Positions 1 through 10,362 of a DNA stretch of 64,000 nucleotides are shown here, piece after piece. The DNA lies in assembly GCF_006094435.1 (NCBI RefSeq), contig NZ_CP034783.1:771001-835000 (forward strand), written 5' to 3'. The notes beneath the pieces are model-generated. The model was not told the DNA's origin. It saw nothing but the letters and a program-made list of their open reading frames with translations, and ran no database searches. This DNA comes from Pseudomonas sp. MPC6 (GTDB lineage: Bacteria > Pseudomonadota > Gammaproteobacteria > Pseudomonadales > Pseudomonadaceae). The stretch's first letter is position 1. Each line of letters begins with the position of its first letter. A program made the translations under genes and the position numbers.

Positions 1-213
1 CGGGCCGACGATGGTCAGGGAAACGTTCTTCTCGGCAAAGTCGGCCAGCTGTTCGAGGGCCAGCACGTCGATAGCGACGTTCTCGCACTTGGCTTCAATG
101 GCGGTGCCGGCGTTGCCAGGGGCCACGAACACCTTCTGCACGCGCGGATCCTGAGCCACTTTCCAGGCCAGGGCGTGTTCACGGCCACCGCTGCCAATGA
201 TCAAAACATTCAT
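1..213 (-). CDS. purD: PurD, phosphoribosylamine-glycine ligase (N-terminal part, runs off the window)
   Basis: GAR synthetase makes the second intermediate of de novo purine synthesis from phosphoribosylamine, glycine and ATP in the cytoplasm. Only the first 71 codons are in the window. They begin MNVLIIGSGGREHALAWK, the characteristic PurD N-terminus with the glycine-rich GSGGREHA nucleotide-contact motif, followed by the APGNAGTA segment usual for the N domain. The ATG is the only start in frame at the conserved beginning. The gene is downstream of purH on the same strand, 157 bp apart and separated by a REP doublet, which fits the usual purH-purD pair. The ATP-grasp domain lies outside the window. 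Confidence 0.95.
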   Translation of the reverse strand, partial: MNVLIIGSGGREHALAWKVAQDPRVQKVFVAPGNAGTAIEAKCENVAIDVLALEQLADFAEKNVSLTIVGP

Positions 214-266
214 TTCAAAAACCTCGGGATGACGCTAATTCTGGAGGCAGCACTGAAGCTGCTTTT

Positions 267-357
267 CTGTGGGAGCGGGCTTGCTCGCGAAAGCGGTGTG
301 TCAGTCAGCACTATTGTGGCTGACAGATTGCATTCGCGAGCAAGCCCGCTCCCACAG
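267..357. repeat. REPIN (inverted pair of REP palindromes) between purH and purD
   Basis: Two inverted arms, GTGGGAGCGGGCTTGCTCGC on the left and its complement on the right, enclose a loop of about 45 bases containing GTGTCAGTCAGC. This is the G-rich class of Pseudomonas REP doublet, moved in trans by RAYT transposases and often able to fold in mRNA. No transposase is nearby. Confidence 0.9.
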
Positions 358-370
358 TTGATCGTCGTAC

Positions 371-1978
371 TTAGTGACGGAAGTGGCGCATGCCGGTGAA
401 TACCATGGCGATGCCGGCCTCGTCGGCTGCTGCAATCACTTCGTTGTCACGCATCGAGCCGCCCGGCTGGATCACCGCAGTAATGCCGACCTTGGCCGCA
501 TTGTCCAGGCCATCGCGGAACGGGAAGAAGGCGTCGGACGCCATCACCGAGCCTGCTACCTGCAGGCCGGCGTGTTCCGCCTTGATCGCAGCAATGCGCG
601 CGGAGTTCACGCGGCTCATCTGGCCAGCGCCGACACCGATGGTCTGGCGGTTCTTGGCATAGACGATGGCGTTGGACTTGACGTATTTGGCCACCTTCCA
701 GGCGAAGATCAGGTCGTGGATTTCCTGTTCGGTCGGCGCGCGTTTGGTCACGACTTTCAGGTCGTCGGCGCTGATCATGCCGATGTCGCGGCTCTGTACC
801 AGCAAACCGCCGTTAACGCGTTTGTAGTCCCAGGCAGCCGCGCGATCGGCCGACCACTCGCCGCAGGTCAGCAGGCGTACGTTGGCTTTGGCAGCCACGA
901 TGGCACGGGCTTCGGCGCTGACGCTTGGGGCGATGATCACTTCGACGAACTGACGCTCGACGATGGCCTTGGCGGTCTCGGCATCCAGCTCGCGGTTGAA
1001 GGCGATGATGCCGCCGAACGCCGATTCGGTGTCGGTGGCGTAGGCCAGTTCGTAGGCCTGACGGATGCCGCCTTCGGCGTCCGGGCTGACAGCCACGCCG
1101 CAGGGGTTGGCGTGCTTGACGATCACGCAAGCCGGCTTGACGAAGCTCTTCACGCATTCCAGCGCGGCGTCGGTGTCGGCCACGTTGTTGTACGACAGCT
1201 CCTTGCCTTGCAGTTGGGTCGCGGTCGCGATGCCCACTTCGGCAGGCTTGGTTTCCACGTAGAACGCCGCGCTCTGGTGCGGGTTCTCGCCGTAGCGCAT
1301 TTCCTGAGCCTTGACGAACTGGCTGTTGAAGGTGCGCGGGAACTCGCTGCGGCCTTCGGTGCTGAGGGTTTCAGCCGCCTGGTTCACGGTGCCCATGTAG
1401 TTGGCGATCATGCCGTCGTAGGCAGCGGTGTGCTCAAAGGCCTTGAGCATCAGGTCGAAGCGCTGAGCGTAGGTCAGGCCGCCGGCCTTCAGGCTTTCCA
1501 GGACGTTGGCGTAGTCGCCGGCATTCACCACGATGGCCACGTCTTTATGGTTTTTTGCAGCCGAACGGACCATGGTCGGACCGCCGATGTCGATGTTCTC
1601 AATCGCGGTCGGCAGGTCGCAGCCTGGCTTGTTGATGGTGGCTTCGAACGGGTACAGGTTAACCGCTACCAGGTCGATCGGCTTGATGCCGTGTTCGTTC
1701 ATGATGGCGTCGTCGATACCGCGACGACCGAGGATCCCGCCGTGGATTTTCGGGTGCAGGGTTTTCACCCGACCGTCCATCATTTCTGCGAAACCGGTGT
1801 AATCCGCGACTTCCACCGCGGCAACACCGTTGTCACGCAGCAGCTTGAACGTCCCGCCGGTGGAGAGGATCTCGACGCCCAGGGCTTCGAGCTCCTTGGC
1901 GAATTCGAGGATCCCGGTCTTGTCGGAAACGCTGATCAAAGCGCGGCGGATCGGCAGGCGGGTAGTCTGGTCGGTCAT
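371..1978 (-). CDS. purH: PurH, bifunctional AICAR transformylase / IMP cyclohydrolase
   Basis: Catalyses the last two steps to IMP: formylation of AICAR with 10-formyl-THF, then ring closure. The N-terminal 150 residues form the MGS-like cyclohydrolase domain, recognisable by [13 protein letters not shown] and the STGGT loop. The C-terminal part is the transformylase domain with [14 protein letters not shown] and the KHANPCGVA motif that carries the catalytic Lys-His pair. The start [14 protein letters not shown] was chosen over an in-frame ATG 11 codons upstream because it matches the family N-terminus and gives the usual length (535 residues). It follows the fis terminator on the same strand, so it probably has its own promoter in the roughly 80 bp after fis. 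Confidence 0.96.
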   Translation of the reverse strand: MTDQTTRLPIRRALISVSDKTGILEFAKELEALGVEILSTGGTFKLLRDNGVAAVEVADYTGFAEMMDGRVKTLHPKIHGGILGRRGIDDAIMNEHGIKPIDLVAVNLYPFEATINKPGCDLPTAIENIDIGGPTMVRSAAKNHKDVAIVVNAGDYANVLESLKAGGLTYAQRFDLMLKAFEHTAAYDGMIANYMGTVNQAAETLSTEGRSEFPRTFNSQFVKAQEMRYGENPHQSAAFYVETKPAEVGIATATQLQGKELSYNNVADTDAALECVKSFVKPACVIVKHANPCGVAVSPDAEGGIRQAYELAYATDTESAFGGIIAFNRELDAETAKAIVERQFVEVIIAPSVSAEARAIVAAKANVRLLTCGEWSADRAAAWDYKRVNGGLLVQSRDIGMISADDLKVVTKRAPTEQEIHDLIFAWKVAKYVKSNAIVYAKNRQTIGVGAGQMSRVNSARIAAIKAEHAGLQVAGSVMASDAFFPFRDGLDNAAKVGITAVIQPGGSMRDNEVIAAADEAGIAMVFTGMRHFRH

Positions 1979-2009
1979 TTCAATTTCCATCAAAAGCAAA
2001 GGAGTCAGC

Positions 2010-2043
2010 AAAAAAGGCGACCGTTTCTACGCGGGCGCCTTTC
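2010..2043 (-). terminator. Intrinsic terminator after fis
   Basis: Read on the minus strand, the arms AAAGGCG and CGCCTTT enclose a 16-base loop and run into six T residues. It begins 17 bp after the fis stop codon and separates the dusB-fis operon from purH. Confidence 0.75.
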
Positions 2044-2059
2044 TGGTTTGATTGAATGC

Positions 2060-2380
2060 TTACAGCAAATCGTACTGCTTGAGTTTCTTGCGCAGGGTGC
2101 CTCGGTTCAGTCCGAGCAGCTCGCTGGCCTTGGTCTGGTTGCCCTTGACGTAGTTCATCACGCACTCGAGCAGAGGCGCCTCGACTTCGGACAGCACGAG
2201 GTTGTAAACATCCGTGACGGCAGCGCCCTCAAGGTGGGCGAAATAATTGTGCAGCGCCTTCTCGACACTCCCGCGAAGGGTCTGGCCTTCTTCGCTCGGC
2301 GTGTTGAGGTGCTGTTTCAAATTCACGTTGTCGCTCACGGGTGTTGTTCCACTCACTAAAGTCTCGGTCATCATCGTCAT
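2060..2380 (-). CDS. fis: Fis, nucleoid-associated DNA-bending protein
   Basis: A 106-residue nucleoid protein that bends DNA and tunes rRNA, recombination and growth-phase promoters as a homodimer. The C-terminal helix-turn-helix is the textbook Fis one: [16 protein letters not shown] followed by the basic [10 protein letters not shown] end. The N-terminal flexible arm is longer than in E. coli Fis (98 residues), as is usual in Pseudomonas. The ATG of MTMMTETL overlaps the TGA of dusB as ATGA, so translation is probably coupled; a second ATG two codons further on cannot be excluded. The dusB-fis arrangement is the conserved gammaproteobacterial operon in which fis is autoregulated. Confidence 0.96.
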   Translation of the reverse strand: MTMMTETLVSGTTPVSDNVNLKQHLNTPSEEGQTLRGSVEKALHNYFAHLEGAAVTDVYNLVLSEVEAPLLECVMNYVKGNQTKASELLGLNRGTLRKKLKQYDLL

Positions 2381-3387
2381 GCGGCCACCTCGTCTCCGTC
2401 CCCTGTCAGGCTCTTGTAACGTTCGGCGAAGAAGCCCTGAACGTTGGCGCATTGTGCTTCCGTATCTTCCAAACGATTGAAGTGGGCGCGAAATTCCCTG
2501 GCGCCCGGCAAGGTTGCGAGATACCAGCCCACATGCTTTCGAGCGATGCGTACGCCCATGACGTCTCCGTAGAAAACGTGCAGCGCGGCCAGATGCTCAA
2601 GCAGAATGCGTTCCACCTCGATCAGGTCCAGTGCCGGGAGTTTCTCGCCGGTACGCAGGAAATGATCGATCTCACGAAAAATCCATGGCCGCCCCTGGGC
2701 AGCCCGGCCTACCAGCAGGCCATCGGCACCGGTCGCGTCGAGCACGTACCGGGCCTTCTCGGGTGAATCGATATCGCCGTTGGCGAAGACCGGGATCGAC
2801 ACCGCCTGCTTTATCGCGGCAATGGTGTCGTACTCGGCAAAACCGGTGTACAGATCGGCACGGGTGCGGCCATGCACCGCCAACGCCGTGATGCCCGCCT
2901 GCTCGGCGATCTTCGCCACCGTCAGGCCGTTCTTGTTGTCCCGGTCCCAGCCAGTGCGGATCTTCAGGGTGACCGGCACATCAACCGCAGCCACCACGGC
3001 CTGCAGGATCTCGGTTACCAGTGCTTCATCTTTCAACAGTGCGGAACCGGCGGCCTTGTTGCAGACCTTCTTGGCCGGACAGCCCATGTTGATATCAATA
3101 ATCTGCGCGCCCAGTTCGACGTTGGCCCGGGCCGCATTCGCCAGCATCTGAGCATCACCACCGGCGATCTGTACCGAGCGTGGCTCGGGATCACCTTCGT
3201 GGATCATGCGCATGCGCGATTTGCGGGTGTTCCACAAACTCATGTCGCTGGTGACCATTTCCGAGACTACTAGCCCCGCGCCCAGCCGCTTGCACAGCTG
3301 ACGAAAGGGTTGGTCGGTGACGCCCGCCATCGGGGCGAGAATCAAGCCGTTGTGTAATGTATATGGACCGATGCGTACCGCCGACAT
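2377..3387 (-). CDS. dusB: DusB, tRNA-dihydrouridine synthase
   Basis: FMN-dependent enzyme that reduces uridines in the tRNA D-loop. It begins [21 protein letters not shown], the conserved TIM-barrel FMN phosphate region, and contains [11 protein letters not shown] with the catalytic cysteine at about residue 102. The C-terminal helical tRNA-binding domain starts near residue 240. Its 336 residues are normal for the family. It is first in the dusB-fis operon and overlaps fis by four bases. The roughly 185 bp upstream, shared with the preceding minus-strand gene, is the likely place of the operon promoter. Confidence 0.95.
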   Translation of the reverse strand: MSAVRIGPYTLHNGLILAPMAGVTDQPFRQLCKRLGAGLVVSEMVTSDMSLWNTRKSRMRMIHEGDPEPRSVQIAGGDAQMLANAARANVELGAQIIDINMGCPAKKVCNKAAGSALLKDEALVTEILQAVVAAVDVPVTLKIRTGWDRDNKNGLTVAKIAEQAGITALAVHGRTRADLYTGFAEYDTIAAIKQAVSIPVFANGDIDSPEKARYVLDATGADGLLVGRAAQGRPWIFREIDHFLRTGEKLPALDLIEVERILLEHLAALHVFYGDVMGVRIARKHVGWYLATLPGAREFRAHFNRLEDTEAQCANVQGFFAERYKSLTGDGDEVAA

Positions 3388-3572
3388 AGGGCTTCCCTGT
3401 TGTGGGGCCGGATCATGAGACTTCGAAAAAGGGTTGGCATGATACCCGCTCTCGATGACTGGATAAAGGCTGAATTGAACAAAATCTGAACAGCGATTTT
3501 GTTATTGCCAGCGGTTTGGTACGAGCGGTCAAAGTCAGAAATATGCCGTCAAAGCCGTAACACTGAACCGTT

Positions 3573-4790
3573 TCACTCGGGCGAGTGGAAGCTCAGGCTG
3601 TAGTTCACCGCCTTGGGGCCTGGATCGAGAATATCCAGCGCGATGTGGATCGGCGTCTGCGGAGGCATTTCCAGCAGGCCTTCGAGATCGCCATTGAGGT
3701 ACTCGCCCGGCTTGAAGCGCCGGCTGGCGATCAGGTGACCGTTGAGGTCGGCAAAGCGCAACTCCAGCAGCGGGAACGGCTGGGAGAAGGGCGCGCGGTT
3801 GTAGATGATCGCGTCGACCACCAGGGCGCCGCTGAAATCCGGATGGCTGCGCACCACCAGGTTGCTGCTCTTGATTTTGGCGATGTCGACCTTGGACGGC
3901 ACGGTGCAGCCGATTTGCGGGCATACCTGCTGGAACCACGGCCGGTACTGGTCCTGGCGCGCCAGCTCATCGAAGTGGTAGGCAATGTACTGCCCGGCGA
4001 GGGCGCCAGCACCGAGCAGGATCAACAGTAGCCAGAAAAGCCGGCGGCCCCGGGGGGGGCGGCGTTTTTGCCAGTCGAGTTGCAGCGGATCGTCGGTCAG
4101 GTCCTGCAATGCTTCGACACGTTCGGTCGACTCGCTGCGTTCGTGTCGCTTGCGCAGGGGGGCAATCGGGGGCAGGTCGTCGTCAGGTGCATCGGCTGCC
4201 GACAGGCGATCATGGCGCAGGGGCATGTCGAGCGGATCATTCAGGCGCAGTTGCGGCACCTGGGGCTCGTCGTCCAGATCAACCGGTTCCAGCGAGAACG
4301 AAGGTTCGGTGCGCGAGTGCTTGCCCGGTTCTGGCGGCGTTTCCCGTTGGTCGGCTTCGACCGCTTGGGCGCGATCGGCGGCCGATTCGCTGAACAGACT
4401 GTCGGACCACTGAGCTTCGTCGTGCTCGGCAGTATCCCGGCGCGCGCGCAGGCTGTCTTCGCGGTGCCGCGCAAACTCCATGGTCGGCTGGATTTCCCGC
4501 TGTTCGAGCCGGGCGAGTTCTTCATCCAGGTCGAGGCTGTCCAGATCGAGCTCGGCGGCGCTCCACTGCTTGCGGCTGATGACCCGCGGCGGTGGCGACT
4601 CGATGATGGCCGGGGCCACCGGCGCGACCGCTTCTTTGCCGGCACGTTGCTCAAGCAACTGCTTGGCGGCGTTGAACACCTGCAAGCACGAGCCGCAACG
4701 AACCACTCCGCGGGCGACGCTCAATTGAGAATGGCTGACGCGGAAGCTGGTTTGGCAATGCGGGCACTGAGTGACGAAACTGTCGGTCAT
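3573..4790 (-). CDS. Zinc-ribbon, DUF3426-domain inner-membrane protein
   Basis: Product of 405 residues in three parts. Residues 8-40 form an MJ0042-type zinc ribbon with two CxxC pairs (CPHC and CGSC). Residues 60-240 are acidic, low-complexity and probably disordered. A single membrane helix, LFWLLLILLGAGALAG, sits at about 250-268, followed by a DUF3426 domain to the end (QYRPWFQQVCPQIGC onward). This is the standard neighbour of prmA and dusB in Pseudomonas and has no established function; a cytoplasmic zinc ribbon joined to a periplasmic domain is the inferred topology. It starts 30 bp after prmA stops and is probably co-transcribed with it. Confidence 0.85.
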   Translation of the reverse strand: MTDSFVTQCPHCQTSFRVSHSQLSVARGVVRCGSCLQVFNAAKQLLEQRAGKEAVAPVAPAIIESPPPRVISRKQWSAAELDLDSLDLDEELARLEQREIQPTMEFARHREDSLRARRDTAEHDEAQWSDSLFSESAADRAQAVEADQRETPPEPGKHSRTEPSFSLEPVDLDDEPQVPQLRLNDPLDMPLRHDRLSAADAPDDDLPPIAPLRKRHERSESTERVEALQDLTDDPLQLDWQKRRPPRGRRLFWLLLILLGAGALAGQYIAYHFDELARQDQYRPWFQQVCPQIGCTVPSKVDIAKIKSSNLVVRSHPDFSGALVVDAIIYNRAPFSQPFPLLELRFADLNGHLIASRRFKPGEYLNGDLEGLLEMPPQTPIHIALDILDPGPKAVNYSLSFHSPE

Positions 4791-4820
4791 GCGGCGGTCC
4801 GGTTTATGCAGAGGCTCATT

Positions 4821-5699
4821 CTAGCGCCGACGGCCGGTAATGCGCACCCAACCATCGCGATTGGCGATCGGGTCCAGGTCGAAGTCCCGGGCGTAGGCGT
4901 TGGCCACGTCTTCACCTTGCTCGGCAAGGATGCCCGACAGCGCCAGGCGACCACCCGGCTTGACCAGGCTGGACAGTTGCGGCGCCAAGGCAACCAGCGG
5001 GCCGGCGAGGATATTGGCCACCAGCACATCGGCCTGCACTTGCGGCAAATCTTGCGGCAGATACAGCGGGAACAGCGCTTCGGCAATGTTGTTGCGCCCG
5101 GCGTTATCGCGGGAGGCTTCCAGCGCTTGCACGTCGATGTCGGTGCCGACGGCTTCCCTGGCGCCCAGCAGCAGGGCGGCAATGGCCAGGATCCCCGAGC
5201 CGCAACCGAAGTCCAGCACGTTGCAATCCTTGAGGTCCTGACCGTCGAGCCATTCCAGGCACAGCGCGGTGGTCGGGTGTGTGCCGGTGCCGAACGCCAG
5301 GCCCGGGTCCAGCAGCAGATTGACGGCGTCGGGTTCCGGCGCGGCGTGCCAACTCGGGACGATCCACAGGCGCTGACCGAAGCGCATCGGCTGGAAACCG
5401 TCCATCCAGCTGCGCTCCCAGTCCTGGTCTTCGATGATTTCGCTGTGATGTTCAGGCAGCGGGCTGCCGGTCAGCAATTCCAGATGAGCCAGCACGCTGG
5501 CGGCTTCGGTGCCGTCTTCGAACAGGGCCAGCAGGTGCGTGTGCGACCACAATGGCGTGGTGTTGAGTTCCGGTTCGAAGATCGGCTGGTCTTCGGCGTC
5601 CATGAAGGTCACCGACACGGCGCCCACTTCGAGGAACGCGTCTTCGTAGGTTTCGGCTTGTTCTGGGCTGATGGCGAGACGGACTTGCAGCCAAGGCAT
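4821..5699 (-). CDS. prmA: PrmA, ribosomal protein L11 methyltransferase
   Basis: SAM-dependent enzyme that trimethylates lysines and the N-terminus of ribosomal protein L11. The N-terminal substrate-recognition domain starts [16 protein letters not shown]. The Rossmann domain has motif [17 protein letters not shown] and the [14 protein letters not shown] signature of this family, with [12 protein letters not shown] as the post-II motif. The start at MPWLQV gives 292 residues, the family length; a much longer reading upstream runs into a REP palindrome and is an artefact. It lies downstream of accC, with a terminator and a REPIN between. Confidence 0.95.
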   Translation of the reverse strand: MPWLQVRLAISPEQAETYEDAFLEVGAVSVTFMDAEDQPIFEPELNTTPLWSHTHLLALFEDGTEAASVLAHLELLTGSPLPEHHSEIIEDQDWERSWMDGFQPMRFGQRLWIVPSWHAAPEPDAVNLLLDPGLAFGTGTHPTTALCLEWLDGQDLKDCNVLDFGCGSGILAIAALLLGAREAVGTDIDVQALEASRDNAGRNNIAEALFPLYLPQDLPQVQADVLVANILAGPLVALAPQLSSLVKPGGRLALSGILAEQGEDVANAYARDFDLDPIANRDGWVRITGRRR

Positions 5700-5809
5700 G
5701 GCGGGCACCTTTGAAAAATATTGATTGCAGCCTAGCGGGCTGCGAGAAGCGCGCAAGTTTACGCGAGCGCGACGCAGATGACGACAAGGCCGACACGCGC
5801 GTGCTCTTC

Positions 5810-5898
5810 GTAGGCGCGAGGCTTGCCCGCGAACCAGGCGCCGCGGTGTATCAGCGGTGCCGATGCGCGTCCTTCGCGGGCAAGCCTCGCTCCTACGG
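5810..5898. repeat. REPIN between accC and prmA
   Basis: Arms of the GTAGGAGCGAGGCTTGCCCG class, the left one slightly degenerate (GTAGGCGCGAGGCTTGCCCG), enclosing a 40-base GC-rich loop. It is entirely intergenic, 110 bp upstream of the prmA start. Confidence 0.8.
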
Positions 5899-5921
5899 GG
5901 GGCGGTAATGTCCAGAAACAA

Positions 5922-5945
5922 CAAAGCCGCCCGAAGGCGGCTTTG
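5922..5945 (-). terminator. Intrinsic terminator of the aroQ-accB-accC operon
   Basis: The perfect stem CAAAGCCGCC / GGCGGCTTTG with a tetraloop lies 16 bp after the accC stop. On the minus strand it continues into GTTGTTT. Confidence 0.8.
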
Positions 5946-5961
5946 TCGATCGGGCTAAAGC

Positions 5962-7320
5962 TTAGTGCTTGTCGCCAGCCAGCTTGTGTTCCAGGTAGTG
6001 GATGTTGATCCCACCTTTGCAGAAGCCTTCATCACGGACCAGGTCGCGGTGCAGCGGGATGTTGGTCTTGATCCCGTCGACAACGATTTCGTCCAGCGCG
6101 TTGCGCATGCGCGCCAATGCTTCGTCACGGGTTGCGCCGTAGGTGATCAGCTTGCCGATCAACGAATCGTAGTTCGGCGGAACGGCATAGCCACTGTACA
6201 GGTGCGAATCGACGCGAACGCCGTTGCCGCCTGGAGCGTGGAAATGCTTGACCGTGCCTGGGCTCGGCATGAAGGTTTTCGGGTCTTCGGCGTTGATCCG
6301 GCATTCCAGCGCGTGACCGCGGATGACCACGTCATCCTGGGTGTACGACAGCTTGTTGCCAGCGGCGATGCTGAGCATCTCCTTGACGATGTCGATGCCG
6401 GTGACCATTTCCGAAACCGGGTGCTCAACCTGAACGCGGGTGTTCATTTCGATGAAATAGAACGCGCCGTTCTCGTACAGGAACTCGAACGTACCCGCGC
6501 CACGGTAGTTGATGTCGATGCACGCCTTGACGCAGCGAGCGAGGACTTCAGCGCGTGCTTTCTCGTCGATGCCCGGTGCCGGCGCTTCTTCGAGTACCTT
6601 CTGGTGACGACGTTGCAGCGAGCAATCGCGGTCGCCCAGATGGATGGCTTGGCCCTGGCCGTCGGACAGCACCTGGACTTCCACGTGACGTGGGTTGGTC
6701 AGGAATTTTTCCAGATAGACCATCGGGTTGCCGAACGCCGCGCCCGCTTCGGAGCGGGTCAGTTTCGCCGAGGAAATCAGGTCTTCTTCTTTATGCACAA
6801 CGCGCATGCCGCGACCACCACCGCCGCCAGCGGCTTTGATGATCACCGGGTAACCGACTTCGCGACCGATGCGCAGCGCGGTTTCTTCGTCTTCAGGCAG
6901 CGGGCCGTCGGACCCCGGAACGGTGGGGACGCCCGCAGCGATCATGGCGTGCTTGGCCGATACCTTGTCGCCCATCAGGCGAATGGTGTCGGCTTTCGGG
7001 CCGATGAAGGCGAAGCCGGAGTTTTCCACCTGTTCGGCGAAGTCGGCGTTTTCCGCAAGGAAGCCGTAGCCTGGGTGAATAGCGGTAGCGCCAGTCACTT
7101 CAGCGGCAGCGATGATTGCCGGAATGTGCAGGTAAGAGTGGGCGGCCGATGCCGGACCGATGCAGACGGATTCGTCTGCCAGGCCCAGGTGCATCAGCTC
7201 TTTGTCAGCCTTTGAGTAAACGGCGACGGTCTTGATGCCCATCTCTTTGCAGGCGCGCAGAATGCGCAGGGCAATCTCACCGCGGTTGGCGATCAGAACT
7301 TTTTCCAACTTCGCAGTCAT
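5962..7320 (-). CDS. accC: AccC, biotin carboxylase subunit of acetyl-CoA carboxylase
   Basis: ATP-grasp enzyme that carboxylates the biotin on AccB, the first half-reaction of fatty acid synthesis. It begins [19 protein letters not shown], the family signature. The glycine-rich ATP lid is [13 protein letters not shown] at about residue 165, and the catalytic region [18 protein letters not shown] lies at about 290. The start at MTAKLEK (452 residues) was preferred to an in-frame ATG seven codons upstream. The gap to accB is only 17 bp, so the two are translated from one message, and an intrinsic terminator follows. Confidence 0.97.
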   Translation of the reverse strand: MTAKLEKVLIANRGEIALRILRACKEMGIKTVAVYSKADKELMHLGLADESVCIGPASAAHSYLHIPAIIAAAEVTGATAIHPGYGFLAENADFAEQVENSGFAFIGPKADTIRLMGDKVSAKHAMIAAGVPTVPGSDGPLPEDEETALRIGREVGYPVIIKAAGGGGGRGMRVVHKEEDLISSAKLTRSEAGAAFGNPMVYLEKFLTNPRHVEVQVLSDGQGQAIHLGDRDCSLQRRHQKVLEEAPAPGIDEKARAEVLARCVKACIDINYRGAGTFEFLYENGAFYFIEMNTRVQVEHPVSEMVTGIDIVKEMLSIAAGNKLSYTQDDVVIRGHALECRINAEDPKTFMPSPGTVKHFHAPGGNGVRVDSHLYSGYAVPPNYDSLIGKLITYGATRDEALARMRNALDEIVVDGIKTNIPLHRDLVRDEGFCKGGINIHYLEHKLAGDKH

Positions 7321-7337
7321 CAAAGTTTCTCCGCGGT

Positions 7338-7799
7338 TCAAACGATGGTGAACAGCGGTTGGTCGTACTCAACCGGCTGGCCGTCTTCGACGAGGATGGA
7401 TTCGATCACACCGCTGGTTTCAGCTTCGATGTGGTTCATCATCTTCATCGCTTCAACGATGCACAGGGTGTCGCCTTTCTTCACGGTCTGGCCCACTTCA
7501 ACGAAGGACGGCGAGGACGGCGAGGATTTGCGATAGAACGTGCCGACCATCGGCGAACGGGCAACGGTGCCGTTCAGCACGGGTGCGGCCGGAGCAGCAG
7601 GCGCGGCAGCAGCAACCGGGGCAGCAGCAACAGGCGCTGGCGCCGGAGCGTGCATTGGAGCCGGTGCGTAGTACTGCTGAGCCGGGGTCTTGCTGTGACG
7701 ACTGATACGTACGGACTCTTCGCCTTCCTTGATCTCGAGCTCATCGATGCCGGACTCTTCCAGCAATTCGATCAGTTTCTTAACTTTACGGATATCCAT
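7338..7799 (-). CDS. accB: AccB, biotin carboxyl carrier protein
   Basis: Carries the biotin that shuttles carboxyl groups between AccC and the AccAD carboxyltransferase. It has an N-terminal dimerisation region ([16 protein letters not shown]), then an Ala/Pro-rich linker at about residues 45-75, and a C-terminal biotinyl domain with [10 protein letters not shown], whose central lysine receives biotin. The thumb segment expected of BCCP is visible around [14 protein letters not shown]. The protein is 153 residues, normal for Pseudomonas. Gene order aroQ-accB-accC is conserved. Confidence 0.97.
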   Translation of the reverse strand: MDIRKVKKLIELLEESGIDELEIKEGEESVRISRHSKTPAQQYYAPAPMHAPAPAPVAAAPVAAAAPAAPAAPVLNGTVARSPMVGTFYRKSSPSSPSFVEVGQTVKKGDTLCIVEAMKMMNHIEAETSGVIESILVEDGQPVEYDQPLFTIV

Positions 7800-7847
7800 G
7801 AATCATCAACTCCCAAGGGTCGGTCAGGGGCGTTTAACGCTTGTTGT

Positions 7848-8300
7848 TCAAGCCGTTGCCGGTCTTTCAAGCTGCTCTAGTGCGGCCTCCAGGGCCAGTC
7901 GATAACCGCTGGCGCCAAGGCCGCAGATCACTCCCACCGCTACATCGGAGAAGTAAGAGTGATGGCGGAAAGGTTCGCGTTTGTGCACGTTAGACAAATG
8001 CACTTCGATGAATGGGATGCTCACTGCCAGCAACGCGTCACGTAATGCGACGCTGGTGTGCGTAAAAGCTGCCGGGTTGATCAGAATGAAGTCCACACCC
8101 TCGCTGCGGGCAGCGTGGATGCGGTCGATCAATTCGTACTCGGCGTTGCTTTGCAGGTGCAGCAAATGGTGGCCGGCTTCACGGGCACGGCGTTCCAGGT
8201 CCTGGTTGATCTGCGCCAGTGTCGTAGCGCCGTAGGTGCCCGGTTCACGGGTGCCGAGCATGTTCAGGTTGGGGCCGTGCAGAACCAATAGCGTCGCCAT
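7848..8300 (-). CDS. aroQ: AroQ, type II 3-dehydroquinate dehydratase
   Basis: Third step of the shikimate pathway, dehydrating 3-dehydroquinate as a dodecamer. The sequence [19 protein letters not shown] contains the flexible lid with its arginine and the catalytic tyrosine. [15 protein letters not shown] and [17 protein letters not shown] are the other two family blocks, with the catalytic histidine in the latter. The start MATLLVLHG gives 150 residues, the usual length; a longer frame lacks homology. It is first in the operon with accBC, and its promoter must lie in the 140 bp before dsbD stops. Confidence 0.95.
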   Translation of the reverse strand: MATLLVLHGPNLNMLGTREPGTYGATTLAQINQDLERRAREAGHHLLHLQSNAEYELIDRIHAARSEGVDFILINPAAFTHTSVALRDALLAVSIPFIEVHLSNVHKREPFRHHSYFSDVAVGVICGLGASGYRLALEAALEQLERPATA

Positions 8301-8441
8301 CTGCTGTTCCTTGTGATCTATGTGCAATTGTCAGAACCCGGCGACTATGCCGCAAAGCCTTTATGACTGTCCAGTTCTATGCAATAGCCCGCACGATGGC
8401 CGATGTTTGCGCGAAATATATGACCGGTCACTTAAATCCGG

Positions 8442-10181
8442 TCATTTGCTTTGGCCGCGCGCTTGCGCAACACGTTCGGCGAAGTCCGCTGCGTTGATCT
8501 CGCCGATCACCCGCACATCGGCCTGTTCGGTACCGTCTTTGCCGAAAAACATCAGCGCTGGCGGGCCGAAGAGTTTGTAGCGGTCGAGAAGGGCACGTTG
8601 CCCGGCATTGCTTTCGGTGATGTCGAAGCGAATCAATCGATAGCCCTTGAGCCGCTCCATGACCGTGGCATCGTTGAGCACCTGGTGTTCGATGACTTTG
8701 CAACTGATGCACCAGTCGGCGTACCAGTCCAGCAGCAACGGGGTGCCGGAGGAACTGGCGTCCGCGAGCACGCGATCGAGCTCTGCCGGCGTGCTGATGG
8801 TTTGCCAGGCGCTGCTGCCCTGCGTTTGTTCAGTGTTGGTGACAACACGCGGCTGGCCGATCGGATTGAGCGGATCGGTCTGGCCACTGAATGCGCCGTA
8901 CCAGCAGGCCAGCGCGTAAAACAGCAGGAACATCCCGAGTAATTGGCCCAGGCGTTTTCGAGGCGGTTTGTAGACGAACTCCAGCGCGCCCATGAACAAA
9001 CCGACACCGCCGGCGAGCAAGCCGATCAGCAGCAAAGTGATCTGGCCCGGCAATACCCGACTGAGCAGGCCGATCGCCAACCCCAGCAACAAAACCCCGA
9101 TCGCGTTTTTCACATGGATCAGCCATGGCCCGCTTTTCGGCAGCCAGGCAGCGCCGCCGGTCGCCACCAGCACTAACGGTGCGCCCATGCCGAGGCCGAG
9201 CATGAACAGTTTCAAGCCGCCGCCGAGTGCATCGCCGCTAGCACTGATGTACAGCAGCGCACCGGCCAGTGGTGCCGATACGCAAGGTGAGACCAGCAGG
9301 CTGGAGACCACGCCAAGTACCGCCGCGCCCCACAGCGAGCCGCCTTCGGTGCGGCCGGCGATCCGGTCGAGGCGACGGCTGATGAAGTGCGGCAGCTTGA
9401 GTTCGAATACCCCGAACATGGCCAGGGCAAACAGCGCAAAGAACGTTGCAAACGGCACCAGTACCCAGGCCGATTGCAGGCGCGCCTGGAGATTGAGCTG
9501 CGCGCCAAACATGCCCATCAACGCACCGAGCAGGGCGAAACAGATGGCCATGGGCAACACGTAGGCCAAGGACAGGTTGAAGCCGCGTAACCCGCCGACC
9601 TGGCCGCGCAACACCACGCCGGAAAGAATCGGCAGCATGGGCAATACGCAGGGCGTGAACGTCAGGCCCACACCGGCGAGGAAGAACAGGGCGAGTTCGC
9701 GCCAGCCCCAGCTCGTGGCGCCGGCGACGCCCTCTATGTCCAGGCGCTCGGTCTCGGGCGGATAGCACAGGCCTTTATCGGCGCAACCCTGATAGGTGAC
9801 GGCCAGGGTGAAAGCGCGTTGATCGGTGCGCGGCACCTCTACCTCGAGAATGCCGTGGTAGACCTCGACATCGCCGAAATACTCATCGTGCTTCTGTTCG
9901 CCCTTGGGCAGTTGCGCGGCGCCGAGGCCGACATCGGCGGGTTCGGCGCGAAACTGGAAGCGGTGCCGATAGAGGTAGTACCCCTCGGTGGCGACAAACC
10001 GCAGTTTGATCGACTGCGGCGTGCTGTCTACCAGGCTCAGTTGAAAGGCTTCGCGTACCGGCAGGAAATCGGCGCTGTTGTTGATCGAGCCCAGGGTGGA
10101 ACTGGGCCGAGTCTCCAGCAAACCGGTGGCGGAGGCCGGCAGGGCCAGCACCAAAAACAGCAGGCAAAGCAAACGGCGCAT
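8442..10181 (-). CDS. dsbD: DsbD, thiol:disulfide interchange protein
   Basis: Inner-membrane reductase that passes electrons from cytoplasmic thioredoxin to periplasmic DsbC and CcmG. A signal peptide (MRRLLCLLFLVLALPASA) precedes the periplasmic alpha domain with the CADKGLCYPP cysteine pair. About eight membrane helices follow; the first has FTPCVLPMLPI and the fourth SPCVSAPLAGA, the paired membrane cysteines. The C-terminal thioredoxin-like gamma domain has DWYADWCISCK. All six catalytic cysteines are present in 579 residues. The start MRRLLCLL was chosen because the signal peptide begins there; longer readings enter the REPIN upstream. Confidence 0.95.
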   Translation of the reverse strand: MRRLLCLLFLVLALPASATGLLETRPSSTLGSINNSADFLPVREAFQLSLVDSTPQSIKLRFVATEGYYLYRHRFQFRAEPADVGLGAAQLPKGEQKHDEYFGDVEVYHGILEVEVPRTDQRAFTLAVTYQGCADKGLCYPPETERLDIEGVAGATSWGWRELALFFLAGVGLTFTPCVLPMLPILSGVVLRGQVGGLRGFNLSLAYVLPMAICFALLGALMGMFGAQLNLQARLQSAWVLVPFATFFALFALAMFGVFELKLPHFISRRLDRIAGRTEGGSLWGAAVLGVVSSLLVSPCVSAPLAGALLYISASGDALGGGLKLFMLGLGMGAPLVLVATGGAAWLPKSGPWLIHVKNAIGVLLLGLAIGLLSRVLPGQITLLLIGLLAGGVGLFMGALEFVYKPPRKRLGQLLGMFLLFYALACWYGAFSGQTDPLNPIGQPRVVTNTEQTQGSSAWQTISTPAELDRVLADASSSGTPLLLDWYADWCISCKVIEHQVLNDATVMERLKGYRLIRFDITESNAGQRALLDRYKLFGPPALMFFGKDGTEQADVRVIGEINAADFAERVAQARGQSK

Positions 10182-10270
10182 GACAGTCTCGCGTATCGAA
10201 AGTGAGGGCATGATAGCGGACACCTGGCAGGAGTGCAGGGCCTGGAAGTCTGTGGTGGCTGTTCTGGCGC

Positions 10271-10354
10271 CTTCGCGAGCAAGCCCGCTCCCACATTCGA
10301 CCGCATTCCCATGAGAGAACTCGGTCAAATGTGGGAGCGGGCTTGCTCGCGAAG
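10271..10354. repeat. REPIN between dsbD and the chemoreceptor gene
   Basis: Inverted REP arms of the G-rich class in the order opposite to most others here: CGCGAGCAAGCCCGCTCCCA first and its complement second. The loop is about 36 bases. It lies only 9 bp from the chemoreceptor stop codon, so it can fold at the 3' end of that message. Confidence 0.88.
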
Positions 10355-10362
10355 GCGATCTG

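Noticed and set aside
374..2359. 661-codon plus-strand open frame opposite purH and fis
   Set aside because: It is antisense to two clearly recognised genes and its composition mirrors their codon pattern; such long antisense frames are usual in GC-rich genomes. The same applies to 4068-5714, 5965-7215, 10390-12201, 12410-13903, 32937-34451 and 42970-44331 (+), and to 14297-15739, 17569-18753, 20991-22595, 48837-50291, 50378-51820 and 58781-61078 (-).
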